From: Aurantiacibacter rhizosphaerae
GTDB taxonomy: Bacteria > Pseudomonadota > Alphaproteobacteria > Sphingomonadales > Sphingomonadaceae
Direction: 5' to 3'
Length of the DNA: 64,000 bases
Assembly (NCBI RefSeq): GCF_009807005.1
Contig: NZ_WUBR01000001.1
Coordinates: 124,001-188,000 of the forward strand
The notes under the pieces are model-generated. The model did no database searches. It saw only the letters and a list, made by a program, of their open reading frames with translations, and had not been told where the DNA came from. The position numbers were made by a program, and so were the translations under genes. This document shows positions 7,957-17,240 of the stretch, in pieces (the first letter of the stretch is position 1; every line of letters begins with the position of its first letter).

Positions 7957-8967
7957 ATGACTTCCCCCCGTTACGACGTAATCGCGATTGGCAATGCCAT
8001 TGTCGATGTGATGGCTCCCGCTTCGGATGAACTGGTGGAAGAGCTGGGCATGACCAAGGGCGGCATGATGCTGGTGGATGCCGATCAGGCGAAGGACCTG
8101 TATGATGCGATGGGCCCGGCAAAAGAGATTTCCGGCGGTTCGGCGGCCAACACGCTGGCTGGCCTTTCGGGCATGGGAGCGCAATGCGCTTTCGTGGGGC
8201 AGGTTGCCGATGATCAGCTGGGCAATGTCTTCACCCATGATATCCGCGCCGTGGGCATCGATTTCGATGTTCCTGCGCGCCCCACCAGCGACAAGGAATC
8301 AGAGCCGCCTACCGCGCGTTGCCTGATCTTCGTAACGCCCGATGGCCAGCGCACGATGAACACCTTCCTTGGTGCCACGCAGTTCCTCCCTGCCGATGCG
8401 CTGGATGAAGAAGCCATCGGCGGCGCGCAGATCCTTTATCTGGAAGGCTATCTCTGGGACCCGGAGGAGCCGCGCAAGGCGATGCGCGCCGCGATCAAAA
8501 GCGCGCGGGACGCGGGCCGCAAGGTTGCCTTCACCCTGTCCGATGCGTTTGTGATTGATCGTTATGGCAGTGATTTCCGCGCTCTGATCGATGATGGCAT
8601 GATCGATATACTGTTCGCCAACGAGCTTGAACTGGCGACCTTGACCGGAGAGACGGATTTCGACGCCGGTATCGATGCGCTGAAGGACAAGGTGCCCACG
8701 CTGGTGGTGACACGCAGCGAGAAGGGCGCGGTTTGCGCGACCGGCGGCGGAATGCACACCGTCGCGGCAGAGCCTGTGGCAAAGGTGGTGGACACCACCG
8801 GCGCGGGCGATCTGTTCGCCGCGGGCTTCCTGTTCGGCCATGTGCGCGGGGAAGAGCCTGCCCGCTGCCTGAGGCGCGGTGCAATCGCGGCGGCGGAAAT
8901 CATCAGCCACTACGGCGCACGGCCCGAAGCCGATCTTGCCAAGCTGATGAACGAAAAGCTGGGATAA
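7957..8967 (+). CDS. PfkB-family sugar/nucleoside kinase (adenosine kinase-like)
   Basis: A 336-residue carbohydrate kinase. The N-terminal AIGNAIVDVMAPASDE, the substrate loop SGGSAANTLAGLSGMG (about 60-75) and the C-terminal VVDTTGAGDLFAAGFLFG with the catalytic aspartate (about 279-295) are the PfkB signatures. In alphaproteobacteria this subgroup is usually annotated as adenosine kinase, which makes AMP from adenosine, and the GNAIVDV start favours that over ribokinase. The substrate is inferred, not shown. AGGAG lies upstream of the ATG. It is monocistronic and converges on the MBL-fold gene. Confidence 0.9.
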   Translation: MTSPRYDVIAIGNAIVDVMAPASDELVEELGMTKGGMMLVDADQAKDLYDAMGPAKEISGGSAANTLAGLSGMGAQCAFVGQVADDQLGNVFTHDIRAVGIDFDVPARPTSDKESEPPTARCLIFVTPDGQRTMNTFLGATQFLPADALDEEAIGGAQILYLEGYLWDPEEPRKAMRAAIKSARDAGRKVAFTLSDAFVIDRYGSDFRALIDDGMIDILFANELELATLTGETDFDAGIDALKDKVPTLVVTRSEKGAVCATGGGMHTVAAEPVAKVVDTTGAGDLFAAGFLFGHVRGEEPARCLRRGAIAAAEIISHYGARPEADLAKLMNEKLG

Positions 8968-8973
8968 TCGCGC

Positions 8974-10023
8974 CTAGAGCGGCACGACCATCCCATCCTC
9001 TGCCACGATGATCGGGCCGCTGAAGCGTTCTGCCACCCCGGCGACATAGGTGCTATCCGGCACATCCAGCAGCGCGCCGGGTGCCAGATGGGTTAACACC
9101 ACCCGCTCCACGCCCGCCTCTGCCGCCATCTGGCCCACCTGTGTGGGACTCGCATGGGTATCCACCATGTGCCGCCACACGCCCTCTTCCGCCCCGGCAA
9201 AGGCGCCGCCCGCCACCATGGCATCGAACGCGCGGCGCATGGCCACAGGCTCCAGCACTTCGCACACGAACACGTCCGCGCCCCTGGCCAGAGCCACGAG
9301 ATTCTCCGAATAGGTGGTGTCGCCGGAGAACACGATGGAATCGCCCCAGTCGAAGCGGAAGGCAAGGCTTCCCTGGGTTTCCAGCCCATCGATGCTGGCG
9401 GGATAGTGGGTGTTCTGCGCGCAGGAAATGCGCACCCCGTTTTGCTGCACGGGCACATCCCCGTCGGTGACTTCCACGGCCTTTATGAAGTCGAGAAAAC
9501 CGGGGGGCCGCGCCTCATCCAGAATGCGGATCTTCGCATTGGGCGTCAGCGCGGCGCGCAAGCCATTAACATAGGCCTGCGTTCCTGTGGGGCCATAGAT
9601 CACGACGTCCCGGTTGCGGCTTTGCGTGGCCATGTGGGTGAGAATGGCAAACAGGTCTGATGAATGATCATCGTGCAAATGGGTGAGGAAAATGGCGTCC
9701 ACATCCTGATGGTGCAGCCCGGCGGCCACCATGCTGGCCAGCGTGCCATAGCCGCAATCGATCAGGAACAGGTTCTCCCCCACGCGCAGGGCATTGGCGG
9801 TTTCACTGCGGGATGGGCCGTAATTGGGGCCACCCTGCGTGCCCAGCAGGATGAGTTCCGCAGTGGAGGACGACGACGCCTGCGTGCCGCCTTGCGCCAT
9901 TGCCTGCGAATTCGCCTGCGCCTGTGACACGCAGGCCGCCAGCGGCAGTGCAACTGCGCCTGCCAGGATGCTGCGCCGCGAGAGCACAGCCTGGCTCGCC
10001 CGAACGAAACCGGATTCCTTCAC
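8974..10023 (-). CDS. Exported MBL-fold metallo-hydrolase (RNase Z-like)
   Basis: A 349-residue metallo-beta-lactamase-fold hydrolase. The GTG at 10023 is preferred because a strong GGAGAGGGAGA site precedes it and the N-terminus then reads as a signal: SRRSILAGAVALPLAAC has a twin-arginine pair and a lipobox-like end. The zinc motif HLHDDHSSD, a later HYPASIDG histidine, SGDTTYSE and the distal HLAPG histidine are in order. The layout is that of RNase Z/arylsulfatase-type enzymes, but export argues against tRNA processing. The substrate is unknown. It is divergent from the HhH lipoprotein gene. Confidence 0.85.
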   Translation of the reverse strand: MKESGFVRASQAVLSRRSILAGAVALPLAACVSQAQANSQAMAQGGTQASSSSTAELILLGTQGGPNYGPSRSETANALRVGENLFLIDCGYGTLASMVAAGLHHQDVDAIFLTHLHDDHSSDLFAILTHMATQSRNRDVVIYGPTGTQAYVNGLRAALTPNAKIRILDEARPPGFLDFIKAVEVTDGDVPVQQNGVRISCAQNTHYPASIDGLETQGSLAFRFDWGDSIVFSGDTTYSENLVALARGADVFVCEVLEPVAMRRAFDAMVAGGAFAGAEEGVWRHMVDTHASPTQVGQMAAEAGVERVVLTHLAPGALLDVPDSTYVAGVAERFSGPIIVAEDGMVVPL

Positions 10024-10184
10024 CTGATATTCTCCCTCTCCAGAATTGAGCACCTTAGAGAACGGATCGCATCGGGCAAGCGCGCGATACAATTGTGCAG
10101 TTGCGTTCTTGCAAAGCATTCGCAATAAGGCCCGCTCCAATCAGAATCGGGTCCGATCAGGATCGCATCAAGAAGGATTTACCT

Positions 10185-10685
10185 ATGCGCAAACTCGTAT
10201 TTGTCGCCGCATTGGCCGGCACCGCCCTTTCCCTGTCCGCCTGTGGCGAAAGCGCAGAGGTGGAAGCACCCGTGGAAGAGGACGTCAGCGTCGACCTGCC
10301 CGAAACCACCGAGATGACCGGCGTCATCGATGCCAGCACCGCCACCGTGGAAGAACTGTCCGCCGTAGAGAGCATCTCGCCCGAACTGGCAGACGCCATC
10401 GTCGCCAGCCAGCCTTATGCAGATGTCACCGCGCTCAACACGGTATTGCTGGAAAACGTCTCTGAAGACGAAGCCGGCATAATTCTGGAGCGGGTGTTCG
10501 TGCCGGTTAACCTGAACGATGCCAGTGAAGAGGCGATTGCCCTGATCCCCGGCATGACGGGCAAGATGATCCACGAATTCGAGGAATATCGCCCCTACGC
10601 CGACATGGACGAATTCGACCGTGAAATCGGCAAATATGTGGACGCCGAAGAAGTGGCGCGTTTCCGCAATTACGTAACGCTTTAA
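10185..10685 (+). CDS. Lipoprotein with two helix-hairpin-helix motifs (ComEA-like)
   Basis: A 166-residue protein with a lipoprotein signal ending LSLSAC (Cys20) and an AAGGAT ribosome binding site. An acidic stretch (residues 22-45) leads into two helix-hairpin-helix units: IDASTATVEELSAVESISPELADAIVAS and VNLNDASEEAIALIPGMTGKMIHEFEEYRPYADMDEFD. The second matches the ComEA/SLBB-adjacent pattern of N-x-A-s-x-e-x-L-x-x-i-P-G. HhH motifs normally bind DNA, so an outer-membrane or periplasmic nucleic-acid contact is conceivable. However, the acidic composition speaks against tight DNA binding. Confidence 0.8.
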   Translation: MRKLVFVAALAGTALSLSACGESAEVEAPVEEDVSVDLPETTEMTGVIDASTATVEELSAVESISPELADAIVASQPYADVTALNTVLLENVSEDEAGIILERVFVPVNLNDASEEAIALIPGMTGKMIHEFEEYRPYADMDEFDREIGKYVDAEEVARFRNYVTL

Positions 10686-10701
10686 CGGCTGCTGGCGCCC
10701 C

Positions 10702-11274
10702 CTAGCGCCGCTGTAGCCACAGCCTGACGATCTCGATCACGGCCAGTATCGCAATGTTGATATAGGCCGTGGTCGGATCGAATGCCGCCAGTGCCCAGTG
10801 CACGAACACCAGTATCGCGGCGGGATACACCAGCCGGTGCAGCCGCTTCCAAGCGCGCTTCATCGCCCGCATTGATGCATCGTTGGATGTGACTGCCAGC
10901 GGCACGAACAGGGCAAAGGCCAGCCAGCCTGTCAGCATGTCTGCCGATGCTGCCTCTTCCAGAATGGGCGCCAGCGCGGCCTTCTTCACCAGATAGACGA
11001 TCAGATGCGCGCTCGCATAGGCGAAGCTGGCAACGCCCAGATCGCGCCGTCTGCGCATCAGGAATTGGGCAAAGCCATGCTGGCGAAACAGCAGGCGGAT
11101 CGGCGTCACCGCCAGTGTCAGCAGCAGCAGCCAGGCCGCCCAGTCACCGGTATCGCCAATCGCATGGCCATAGCCATAGGCATCGGGCGTGAAGGTCCAT
11201 TGCCCCATTATCCACGCACCGGGCAGGGCCAGCACCAGCCACAGAAGGGGGCGCGAACCGGTGATGGCTTTCAT
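10702..11274 (-). CDS. msrQ: MsrQ, heme-binding membrane subunit of the MsrPQ methionine sulfoxide reductase
   Basis: A 190-residue membrane protein of the ferric-reductase-like YedZ/MsrQ family with about five to six helices. It has the heme-ligand histidines in YASAHLIVYL and RLHRLVYPAAILVFVHWALAA. MsrQ passes electrons from the inner membrane to periplasmic MsrP, which repairs oxidised methionines. The start at the ATG at 11274 (MKAITGSRP) lies 17 bases after purD on the same strand. The catalytic partner gene msrP is not in the window, so it must be elsewhere in the genome or absent. Confidence 0.88.
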   Translation of the reverse strand: MKAITGSRPLLWLVLALPGAWIMGQWTFTPDAYGYGHAIGDTGDWAAWLLLLTLAVTPIRLLFRQHGFAQFLMRRRRDLGVASFAYASAHLIVYLVKKAALAPILEEAASADMLTGWLAFALFVPLAVTSNDASMRAMKRAWKRLHRLVYPAAILVFVHWALAAFDPTTAYINIAILAVIEIVRLWLQRR

Positions 11275-11291
11275 TGGCACGGCGGTTGCCC

Positions 11292-12575
11292 TTATCCCTC
11301 TCGCTCGATCTCGCGCCAGCCGATGTCCTTGCGATAGAACCCGTTGGGGAAATCCACCTTCGCAACCGCTGCATAGGCGGCATCCTGCGCAGATTTGGTA
11401 TTTGCTCCGCTGGCGGTGACGTTCAGCACGCGGCCGCCGCTGGCGACCAGCGCGCCATCGGCAAGGCTGGTGCCCGCGTGGAATACCTTTGCGCCTGCGC
11501 TTTCCGCATCGCGCAGGTCGATCGCGCCGCCTTTCTCCGGCGTGCCGGGATAGCCGTTTGCCGCCATCACCACTGTCATTGCCGTATCTTCCGAGAAAGT
11601 GGGTTCGGGCAGCGTGGCAAGAACGCCCCTGGCGGCGGCCAGCATGTAAAGCGCAAGATCGCTTTCCAGCCGCATCATCAGCACCTGGCATTCCGGATCG
11701 CCAAAGCGGCAGTTGTATTCCACCAGCTTCACGCCATCCTGCGTCAGCATCAGGCCGGCATACAGCACGCCCACATAGGGCGTACCTTCCTCGCGCATCT
11801 GGCGCACGGTGGGAAAGACGATCCGCTCCAGCGTTTCGGCCACCAGCGTATCCGACAGCACGCGGGCGGGGCTGTATGCGCCCATGCCGCCGGTGTTGGG
11901 GCCGGTATCGCCTTCGCCCACCCGCTTGTGATCCTGCGCCGTGCCGAAGGGGATCACGGTCTCGCCATCGGTCAGTGCGAAGAAGCTGGCCTCCTCGCCT
12001 TCCATGAACTCCTCTATCACCACCTCTGCGCCGGCATCGCCGAAGGCCCCGCCAAACATATCCTCCAGCGCGGAGATGGCGTGGCCCTCGTTCTCTGCAA
12101 TCACCACGCCCTTGCCCGCGGCCAGACCGTCTGCCTTCAGCACATAGGGCGGGGAGAAGGTGGACAGGGCCTGCTTCGCCTGTTCCAGCGATGTGCAATG
12201 GACATAACCCGCCGTTGGAATGCCCGCCCGATCGCACAGCGCCTTGGTGAAGTTCTTGCTGCCTTCCAGCTGTGCGGCGGCTTTAGAGGGGCCGAACACG
12301 GCGATGTTGGCGGCGCGAAGGCTGTCTGCCAGGCCATCCACCAGCGGCGCTTCCGGCCCGATCACCACCAGGCCGATGGCATTCACCGCGCAAAAGCCGA
12401 TCACGGCATCATGGTTCGATGCGTCCAGCGAAACCAGCTGCGCACACTCGGCAATGCCGGGATTGCCGGGGCTTGAGAAAAGCTTGCCGCCGTTGACAAC
12501 GATAGCTTCGGATTGCGCCAGCTTCCAGCACAGGGCATGCTCACGGCCGCCTCCGCCCAACACAAGGATATTCAT
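11292..12575 (-). CDS. purD: PurD, phosphoribosylamine-glycine ligase
   Basis: A 427-residue ATP-grasp enzyme that joins glycine to phosphoribosylamine in purine synthesis. Family signatures: [17 protein letters not shown] at the N-terminus, [56 protein letters not shown] and [14 protein letters not shown]. The ATG at 12575 gives the canonical start, while an upstream in-frame ATG would lie inside xseA. Its start codon shares two bases with that of divergent xseA (CATG), with GGGAG inside xseA as the likely ribosome binding site. msrQ follows on the same strand. Confidence 0.97.
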   Translation of the reverse strand: MNILVLGGGGREHALCWKLAQSEAIVVNGGKLFSSPGNPGIAECAQLVSLDASNHDAVIGFCAVNAIGLVVIGPEAPLVDGLADSLRAANIAVFGPSKAAAQLEGSKNFTKALCDRAGIPTAGYVHCTSLEQAKQALSTFSPPYVLKADGLAAGKGVVIAENEGHAISALEDMFGGAFGDAGAEVVIEEFMEGEEASFFALTDGETVIPFGTAQDHKRVGEGDTGPNTGGMGAYSPARVLSDTLVAETLERIVFPTVRQMREEGTPYVGVLYAGLMLTQDGVKLVEYNCRFGDPECQVLMMRLESDLALYMLAAARGVLATLPEPTFSEDTAMTVVMAANGYPGTPEKGGAIDLRDAESAGAKVFHAGTSLADGALVASGGRVLNVTASGANTKSAQDAAYAAVAKVDFPNGFYRKDIGWREIEREG

Positions 12576-14025
12576 GGCGCAACGCACTCCCTACGACGAT
12601 TCTTCGGATGACCGGCTGTTAGCGACGAGTGAGGCGGGCGACAATTCCGCACCGCTCACGATCACCGAGATTTCGCAGGCATTGAAGCGCACGGTGGAGG
12701 ATCGCTTTGGCTATGTGCGCCTGCGCGGGGAGCTTTCGGGCGTCAAACGCGCCGCGTCGGGCCATTTGTATCTTGCGCTGAAAGACGAAAAAGCCGTGCT
12801 GGACGGCGTGATGTGGCGCAGCGCCGTGCCGCGCCTGGCGTTTCAGCCGGAAGATGGCATCGAGGTGGTCGCCACCGGCAAGCTGACGACATATCCGGGC
12901 CGCAGCAAATACCAGATCGTGATCGAGAAGATGGAGATCGCGGGCGAAGGCGCGCTGCTGGCCTTGCTGGAAAAAACCAAGGCGCGGCTGGAGGCGGAAG
13001 GGCTGTTCGACCCGGCGCGGAAACGCCCGCTGCCCTTTGCCCCGCGCGTGATTGGCGTGGTGACGTCTCCCACCGGCGCGGTGATTCGCGATATCCTGCA
13101 CCGCTTGGAGGATCGCTTTCCCAGCCATGTGATCGTGTGGCCGGTGCTGGTGCAGGGTGATGGCGCGGCAAAGCAGGTGACGGCGGCTGTGCGCGGCTTT
13201 GGTGCGCTGGAGCCAGGCGGCGCGGTGCCCCGGCCAGACCTGCTGATCGTGGCACGTGGCGGCGGTTCTATCGAGGATCTATGGTGCTTTAACGAGGAGA
13301 TGGTGGTGCGCGCCGTCGCGGAAAGCCCGATCCCCGTGATCAGCGCCGTGGGCCATGAAACCGACACCACGCTGTGCGATTACGCTGCCGATCGCCGCGC
13401 GCCCACGCCCACTGCCGCTGCCGAGATCGCGGTGCCGGTGCTGCGCGAATTGCGCGCCACCATCGATGATCTGGCGCACCGGCAAGGCAAATGCGCGCTG
13501 CGCCCGGTGGAGCTGGGGCGTGAGCGCCTGTCCGCACGGGCAGACCGCCTGCCACGGGCGGAGCAGTTATTGCAACCCCATGCGCAGCGGCTGGACGAGC
13601 TGGGCGAACGCCTGCGCCGCGGGCTGGTGGACCGCGCGGCAAAGGGGCGGGAGCAATTGTCCGAAATGCGCCTGTCGCCCGCGATCCTGCGCGGCAATCT
13701 GCGCGATGCCAAGCAGCGGCTTTCCTCCGCTCGCCTCTCGCCCTTGCTGGTGACGCGCCCCATCGCCGACCGGGCACAGCGGCTGGCCGCGCTGGAGCGG
13801 CTGCGCCTGCAACTGGACCCCAAGGCCCCGCTGAAGCGCGGTTACGCGCTGGTGAGCGCGGAGGGGCACCCCGTCATCGCATCGCAGGCAGAGGCGGCCC
13901 GGCAATCGCTGCTGACGCTGGAATTTGCAGATGGCAGCATGCAGGTGATCCCAGGTTCTACCCCCAAGGCAAAGCCAAAACGCCCCAAGGCCGCGCCGGA
14001 TAACGGCCAGCCCACGCTACTGTAA
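12574..14025 (+). CDS. xseA: XseA, exodeoxyribonuclease VII large subunit
   Basis: A 483-residue protein with an N-terminal OB-fold ([41 protein letters not shown], residues about 25-120). The central catalytic region follows ([80 protein letters not shown]). The C-terminal half is an Arg/Leu-rich coiled coil. With XseB it degrades single-stranded DNA. AAGGAT lies before the ATG. The start codon interlocks with that of divergent purD. The family residues around GHETD are intact. Confidence 0.96.
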   Translation: MAQRTPYDDSSDDRLLATSEAGDNSAPLTITEISQALKRTVEDRFGYVRLRGELSGVKRAASGHLYLALKDEKAVLDGVMWRSAVPRLAFQPEDGIEVVATGKLTTYPGRSKYQIVIEKMEIAGEGALLALLEKTKARLEAEGLFDPARKRPLPFAPRVIGVVTSPTGAVIRDILHRLEDRFPSHVIVWPVLVQGDGAAKQVTAAVRGFGALEPGGAVPRPDLLIVARGGGSIEDLWCFNEEMVVRAVAESPIPVISAVGHETDTTLCDYAADRRAPTPTAAAEIAVPVLRELRATIDDLAHRQGKCALRPVELGRERLSARADRLPRAEQLLQPHAQRLDELGERLRRGLVDRAAKGREQLSEMRLSPAILRGNLRDAKQRLSSARLSPLLVTRPIADRAQRLAALERLRLQLDPKAPLKRGYALVSAEGHPVIASQAEAARQSLLTLEFADGSMQVIPGSTPKAKPKRPKAAPDNGQPTLL

Positions 14026-14062
14026 ATTGCACTGCAAGCCTTCACCCACTACATAGGCCGCC

Positions 14063-14266
14063 ATGTTGATGTCATCCTCTGATAAAGCCGCAACGCTGAT
14101 GTATGGCCCGAACGGCTTTCGCATCGTGAAGCCCGGCCATTTCGTGGTGTGCGCCCAAAGCGGCGTACCGGTTCCCCTGGAAGAGCTGCGGTACTGGAGC
14201 GTTGAGCGGCAGGAACCTTACGCCAGCGCGGAACTTTCCACGCAGCGCGCGCTTCAGGATCTGTGA
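14063..14266 (+). CDS. DUF2093 domain-containing small protein
   Basis: A 67-residue protein that is nearly all DUF2093: ATLMYGPNGFRIVKPGHFVVCAQSGVPVPLEELRYWSVERQEPYASAE. The family is widespread in alphaproteobacteria and its function is unknown. The single cysteine and the LRYW-V-RQE-YA core are conserved. It lies 37 bases after xseA and overlaps the M23 peptidase start as GTGA, so it is probably co-transcribed with both. Confidence 0.88.
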   Translation: MLMSSSDKAATLMYGPNGFRIVKPGHFVVCAQSGVPVPLEELRYWSVERQEPYASAELSTQRALQDL

Positions 14267-15225
14267 CGATCAAGCAGAAGTTTTTCGCGATAACGGCCCT
14301 TTTTTCGGCGAGTGCCGTGTGTGCCGCCTGTGCCGTGGTTCCGCAATCGGACAGCGCCCCGCGCACGCCGACATCCGCCCCGCAGGCAGAAACGGTGCAG
14401 GCGATTGCCACGCCCGCGCCGACGCCCGTTCCCACTCCAACGCCAACCCCCACCCCCAGCGGCCCGTCCACCTTCATCTATGATGGCGAGTTGACGCAGG
14501 GCGGATGGATTCGCGGGCAGGCGCCCGGCGGAACTGTTTCTGCGCGTCTGGGTGAAACCGAGCTAGTCCTTGATGACGACGGCAATTTCTTTGCCGCGTT
14601 CGATCGCGATGCCGGGACGCAGGAAGTGCTGGTGGCGACATTGCAGAATGGCCGAGAGGTGCGCAGCCCGCTCACCGTGTCTCCGCGCGACTGGAACATC
14701 GAACGCGTCAACGTGGCGCGCCGCGCAGGCGGGGCGAGCGAAAGCTTCATGCGTCGCCGCCAGCCAGAGCTGGACGCGATCTGGGATGCGCGCACCGCCG
14801 AATCGGATACGGACGGCTGGAAGCAGGATTTCATCTGGCCGCTGACGGGCCGCATCTCCGGTCGCTTCGGCTCCCAGCGCATCTATCGCGGCGAACCGGG
14901 CAGCTATCATTCTGGCATCGATATCGCCACGGGTAGCTCTGGCAATCCCTTCGTGGCGCCCGCGGATGGCGTGGTGACGTTGGCGACGGATTCGCCCTTC
15001 AGCCTTGAAGGCAATTTGCTGATCATCGATCATGGTGCCGGTCTGAACAGCGCATTCCTGCATCTGTCGGATATCGCCGTTCAGGATGGTGACGTGGTGA
15101 AGCAGGGCCAGATGCTGGGCCGCATCGGTTCTTCCGGGCGGGCCACTGGGCCGCATCTGCATTGGAGCCTGAAATGGCACCTCACCCGGCTGGACCCCAT
15201 TTTGTTCACCGGCCCCATGCCCTGA
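14263..15225 (+). CDS. M23-family peptidoglycan endopeptidase, exported
   Basis: A 320-residue exported protein with a GTG start in a GTGA overlap. The signal peptide ends near residue 23 (CAACA), which may serve as a lipobox though it is not canonical. A Pro-Thr linker (about residues 45-70) is followed by a beta-rich domain and a C-terminal M23/LytM domain. Zinc-ligand motifs HSGIDIATG and GPHLHW are complete, so it should be active on peptide cross-bridges rather than a degenerate LytM regulator. The PLTGRISGRFGSQRIY segment is typical of this subgroup. Confidence 0.92.
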   Translation: MTIKQKFFAITALFSASAVCAACAVVPQSDSAPRTPTSAPQAETVQAIATPAPTPVPTPTPTPTPSGPSTFIYDGELTQGGWIRGQAPGGTVSARLGETELVLDDDGNFFAAFDRDAGTQEVLVATLQNGREVRSPLTVSPRDWNIERVNVARRAGGASESFMRRRQPELDAIWDARTAESDTDGWKQDFIWPLTGRISGRFGSQRIYRGEPGSYHSGIDIATGSSGNPFVAPADGVVTLATDSPFSLEGNLLIIDHGAGLNSAFLHLSDIAVQDGDVVKQGQMLGRIGSSGRATGPHLHWSLKWHLTRLDPILFTGPMP

Positions 15226-15241
15226 AACCGGGCAGGGGCAG

Positions 15242-16243
15242 ATGAGAAAGCGCCGCCTGCTGGCCGGAGCATTGCTGGCATTGATGCTGGCGCCCGGCAC
15301 CCTGCTCCGCAGCCAGGTGCGCGCAGAACCGACGGCGGACCTTGCGATAACGCGGGTTGCCGATCTGCCCGCTGTCACCAGCGAAGGAGGCTTCACGCGC
15401 GGCGAGGTGTGGCAGCTGGACAGCTCTCGCATCGATTTTGGCGGCTATTCAGCTCTTCTAGTGCTGGGCGATGCCACGCTTCGCGCTTTTTCGGATCGCG
15501 GCAGACTGATTACGTTTGCAACGCCAGGCCAGCCGGAAAACCGGACCGTAAAGTTCGCCAATCTGTGGAATCGGGGCGACCTCAGCAATACGGTGCCCGA
15601 TATAGAGGCGGCCACGCGCGATCCTGCTACCGGGGATTACTGGGTGGCGTTTGAAAGCAGCAATTCGGTGATCCGCTACTCCCTCGCAAGCGAGTATATT
15701 CGCTCTCGCAGTCCGCCTAGCTGGCAGGATTGGCCGGAGAACGCCGGTGCAGAGGCGATGGCGCGATTGCCCGATGGACGGTTTTTGATTCTGCCGGAAG
15801 GCGATTCCAACGGCCTTCTCTATCCGTCCGATCCCACGGGCGAAGTCGCGCCGCAGAAATTCCGCTTCACCATTCCGGGCGGTTATGACCCCACCGATCT
15901 GGCGGCACTGCCAGACGGGCGGGTTCTGGTGCTGCTGCGCAAGCTGGACTGGGCGCTGCCACCCTTCGCCACGGCCATTGGCATAGCCGATCCGCGCGAT
16001 CTGGCAGATGGCGCGGTGCTGAATATCGATGTGCTGGTGCGGCTGGACACAATCCTGCCGCGAGAGAATTACGAGGCGCTGGCCATCGCGGGCGTGGATG
16101 CGGATGGCCCGGACAAGGGCGCAGTGCGCCTATGGGTCATGTCGGACGACAATCTCGCCTCTTTCCAGCGCACCTTGCTGGCGCAGCTTGTCTGGCGAGA
16201 AGAACCGGCAGACAGCGCGCACGAAAAAGCGCGCGAGGAATGA
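15242..16243 (+). CDS. Exported phytase/esterase-like beta-propeller protein
   Basis: A 333-residue protein with an N-terminal signal (MRKRRLLAGALLALMLAPG, cleavage near residue 29). The body fits the group called esterase-like activity of phytase family: SSRIDFGGYSALLVLGDATLRAFSDRGRL, DIEAATRDPATGDYWVAFESSNSVIRY, GAEAMARLPDGRFLILPEG, DPTDLAALPDGRVLVLLRK, YEALAIAGVDADGPDKGAVRLWVMSDDN. These are propeller blades with repeated D-G-R turns. The catalytic role is uncertain. It follows the M23 gene by 16 bases. The 3' end of its coding sequence forms half of the terminator shared with rpmB. Confidence 0.8.
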   Translation: MRKRRLLAGALLALMLAPGTLLRSQVRAEPTADLAITRVADLPAVTSEGGFTRGEVWQLDSSRIDFGGYSALLVLGDATLRAFSDRGRLITFATPGQPENRTVKFANLWNRGDLSNTVPDIEAATRDPATGDYWVAFESSNSVIRYSLASEYIRSRSPPSWQDWPENAGAEAMARLPDGRFLILPEGDSNGLLYPSDPTGEVAPQKFRFTIPGGYDPTDLAALPDGRVLVLLRKLDWALPPFATAIGIADPRDLADGAVLNIDVLVRLDTILPRENYEALAIAGVDADGPDKGAVRLWVMSDDNLASFQRTLLAQLVWREEPADSAHEKAREE

Positions 16244-16258
16244 ACCTCACGCGCTTTT
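16225..16258. terminator. Bidirectional terminator between phytase-like gene and rpmB
   Basis: AAAAGCGCGCGAGG pairs with CCTCACGCGCTTTT around a six-base loop, 13 of 14 pairs, flanked by A-tracts on one side and T-tracts on the other. Read on either strand it is a GC stem followed by Ts. It overlaps the last six codons of the upstream gene and lies 24 bases past the rpmB stop, so it can end both convergent transcripts. Confidence 0.8.
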
Positions 16259-16281
16259 CAAATCCGTTTGGCTGAAGCGCC

Positions 16282-16581
16282 TTACGCGGCGGCTTCGGAG
16301 CTTTCGACGGCTTTCTTCAGCTCACGCTTCACGCGCTGTGCGCGGGTGGAGAGCTTTTCGTTCTTGGTCTTCAGCAGCCAGTTATCCAGACCGCCATTGT
16401 GTTCAACCGAACGCAGGCCGTGCGTCGAGACACGGAACTTGAAGCTGCGATCCAGCTTTTCGCTGATCAGCGTGACGTTCTGCAGGTTGGGCAGGAAGAC
16501 GCGCTTGGTCTTGTTGTTGGCGTGGCTGACATTGTGGCCGACCTGGCGGCCCTTGCCGGTAAGTTCGCAAATACGCGACAT
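16282..16581 (-). CDS. rpmB: RpmB, 50S ribosomal protein L28
   Basis: A 99-residue ribosomal protein of the large subunit. The N-terminus [33 protein letters not shown] is the L28 signature, followed by the basic [24 protein letters not shown] core. The C-terminal 25 residues are an Ala/Lys/Glu-rich extension common in alphaproteobacteria. It lacks the zinc-binding CxxC of other L28 forms. It is transcribed alone and ends at the bidirectional hairpin. Confidence 0.98.
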   Translation of the reverse strand: MSRICELTGKGRQVGHNVSHANNKTKRVFLPNLQNVTLISEKLDRSFKFRVSTHGLRSVEHNGGLDNWLLKTKNEKLSTRAQRVKRELKKAVESSEAAA

Positions 16582-16720
16582 GACGAAATCTCTCGTTAGA
16601 AACGGTTGTCTGGTGCAGCTTTTGGGCTGGGAAAGGCGCGCGCTTACAGGGCACCTGCAGATTCGTCAAGCAATCCTCGCCCCATTGCAGCGCGCACCGC
16701 AACGCTTTAGCGCGCAAGGC

Positions 16721-17176
16721 ATGACCCGCTGGCCCCCGCCCGAACCCATGCGCCGCGCCCTGCAACTGGCCGAACAGGCCGCTGCGGCGGGCGAAGTGCC
16801 CGTTGGCGCGGTGGTGGTCAAGGATGGAAAGGTGGTTGGTGAGGGGCACAATCTCACCCGCACGAATCACGATCCCACCGCCCATGCCGAGATGGTGGCG
16901 ATTCGGGCGGCGGCAGCGGCGCTGGGGGATGAACGACTGACCGGATGCGATCTCTACGTCACGCTGGAGCCGTGCCCGATGTGCGCCGGTGCGATCAGCC
17001 ATGCACGGGTCGCGAGGCTCTATTACGGCGCGAGCGACCCCAAGGGCGGCGCGGTGGAGCACGGCGCGCGCGTGTTCCAGCAGGCGCAATGCCTTCACAG
17101 GCCAGAGGTTTATAGCGGTCTGGGCGAGGGCGAGGCGGCAGAACTGCTGCGCGGATTTTTCGCGGAACGGCGGTGA
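16721..17176 (+). CDS. tadA: TadA, tRNA-specific adenosine deaminase
   Basis: A 151-residue cytidine-deaminase-fold enzyme that converts A34 to inosine in tRNA-Arg(ACG). The zinc/catalytic motifs are HAE (55-57) and PCPMC (84-88), with the family core GEVPVGAVVVKDGKVVGEGHN and GASDPKGGAVEHG. The ATG at 16721 yields the usual length, and in-frame upstream sequence is too long and unlike the family. It is divergent from rpmB. It carries both catalytic motifs intact, so it is expected to be active. Confidence 0.95.
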   Translation: MTRWPPPEPMRRALQLAEQAAAAGEVPVGAVVVKDGKVVGEGHNLTRTNHDPTAHAEMVAIRAAAAALGDERLTGCDLYVTLEPCPMCAGAISHARVARLYYGASDPKGGAVEHGARVFQQAQCLHRPEVYSGLGEGEAAELLRGFFAERR

Positions 17177-17240
17177 GAACCGCGAATGTCTGATGATGAA
17201 CCAATAGCGGTCATCGCAGAAAACGATTTGTTCAGGTTCT

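Noticed and set aside
10702..12237. A single 511-codon minus frame covering msrQ and part of purD
   Set aside because: The N-terminal 320 codons are an out-of-frame reading of purD. Only the part from 11274 down encodes MsrQ.
14380..14465. Repetitive Pro-Thr coding stretch as a possible DNA repeat
   Set aside because: It encodes a normal extracellular Pro-Thr linker before the M23 protein's folded part. Codons vary, so it is a protein linker rather than a DNA element.
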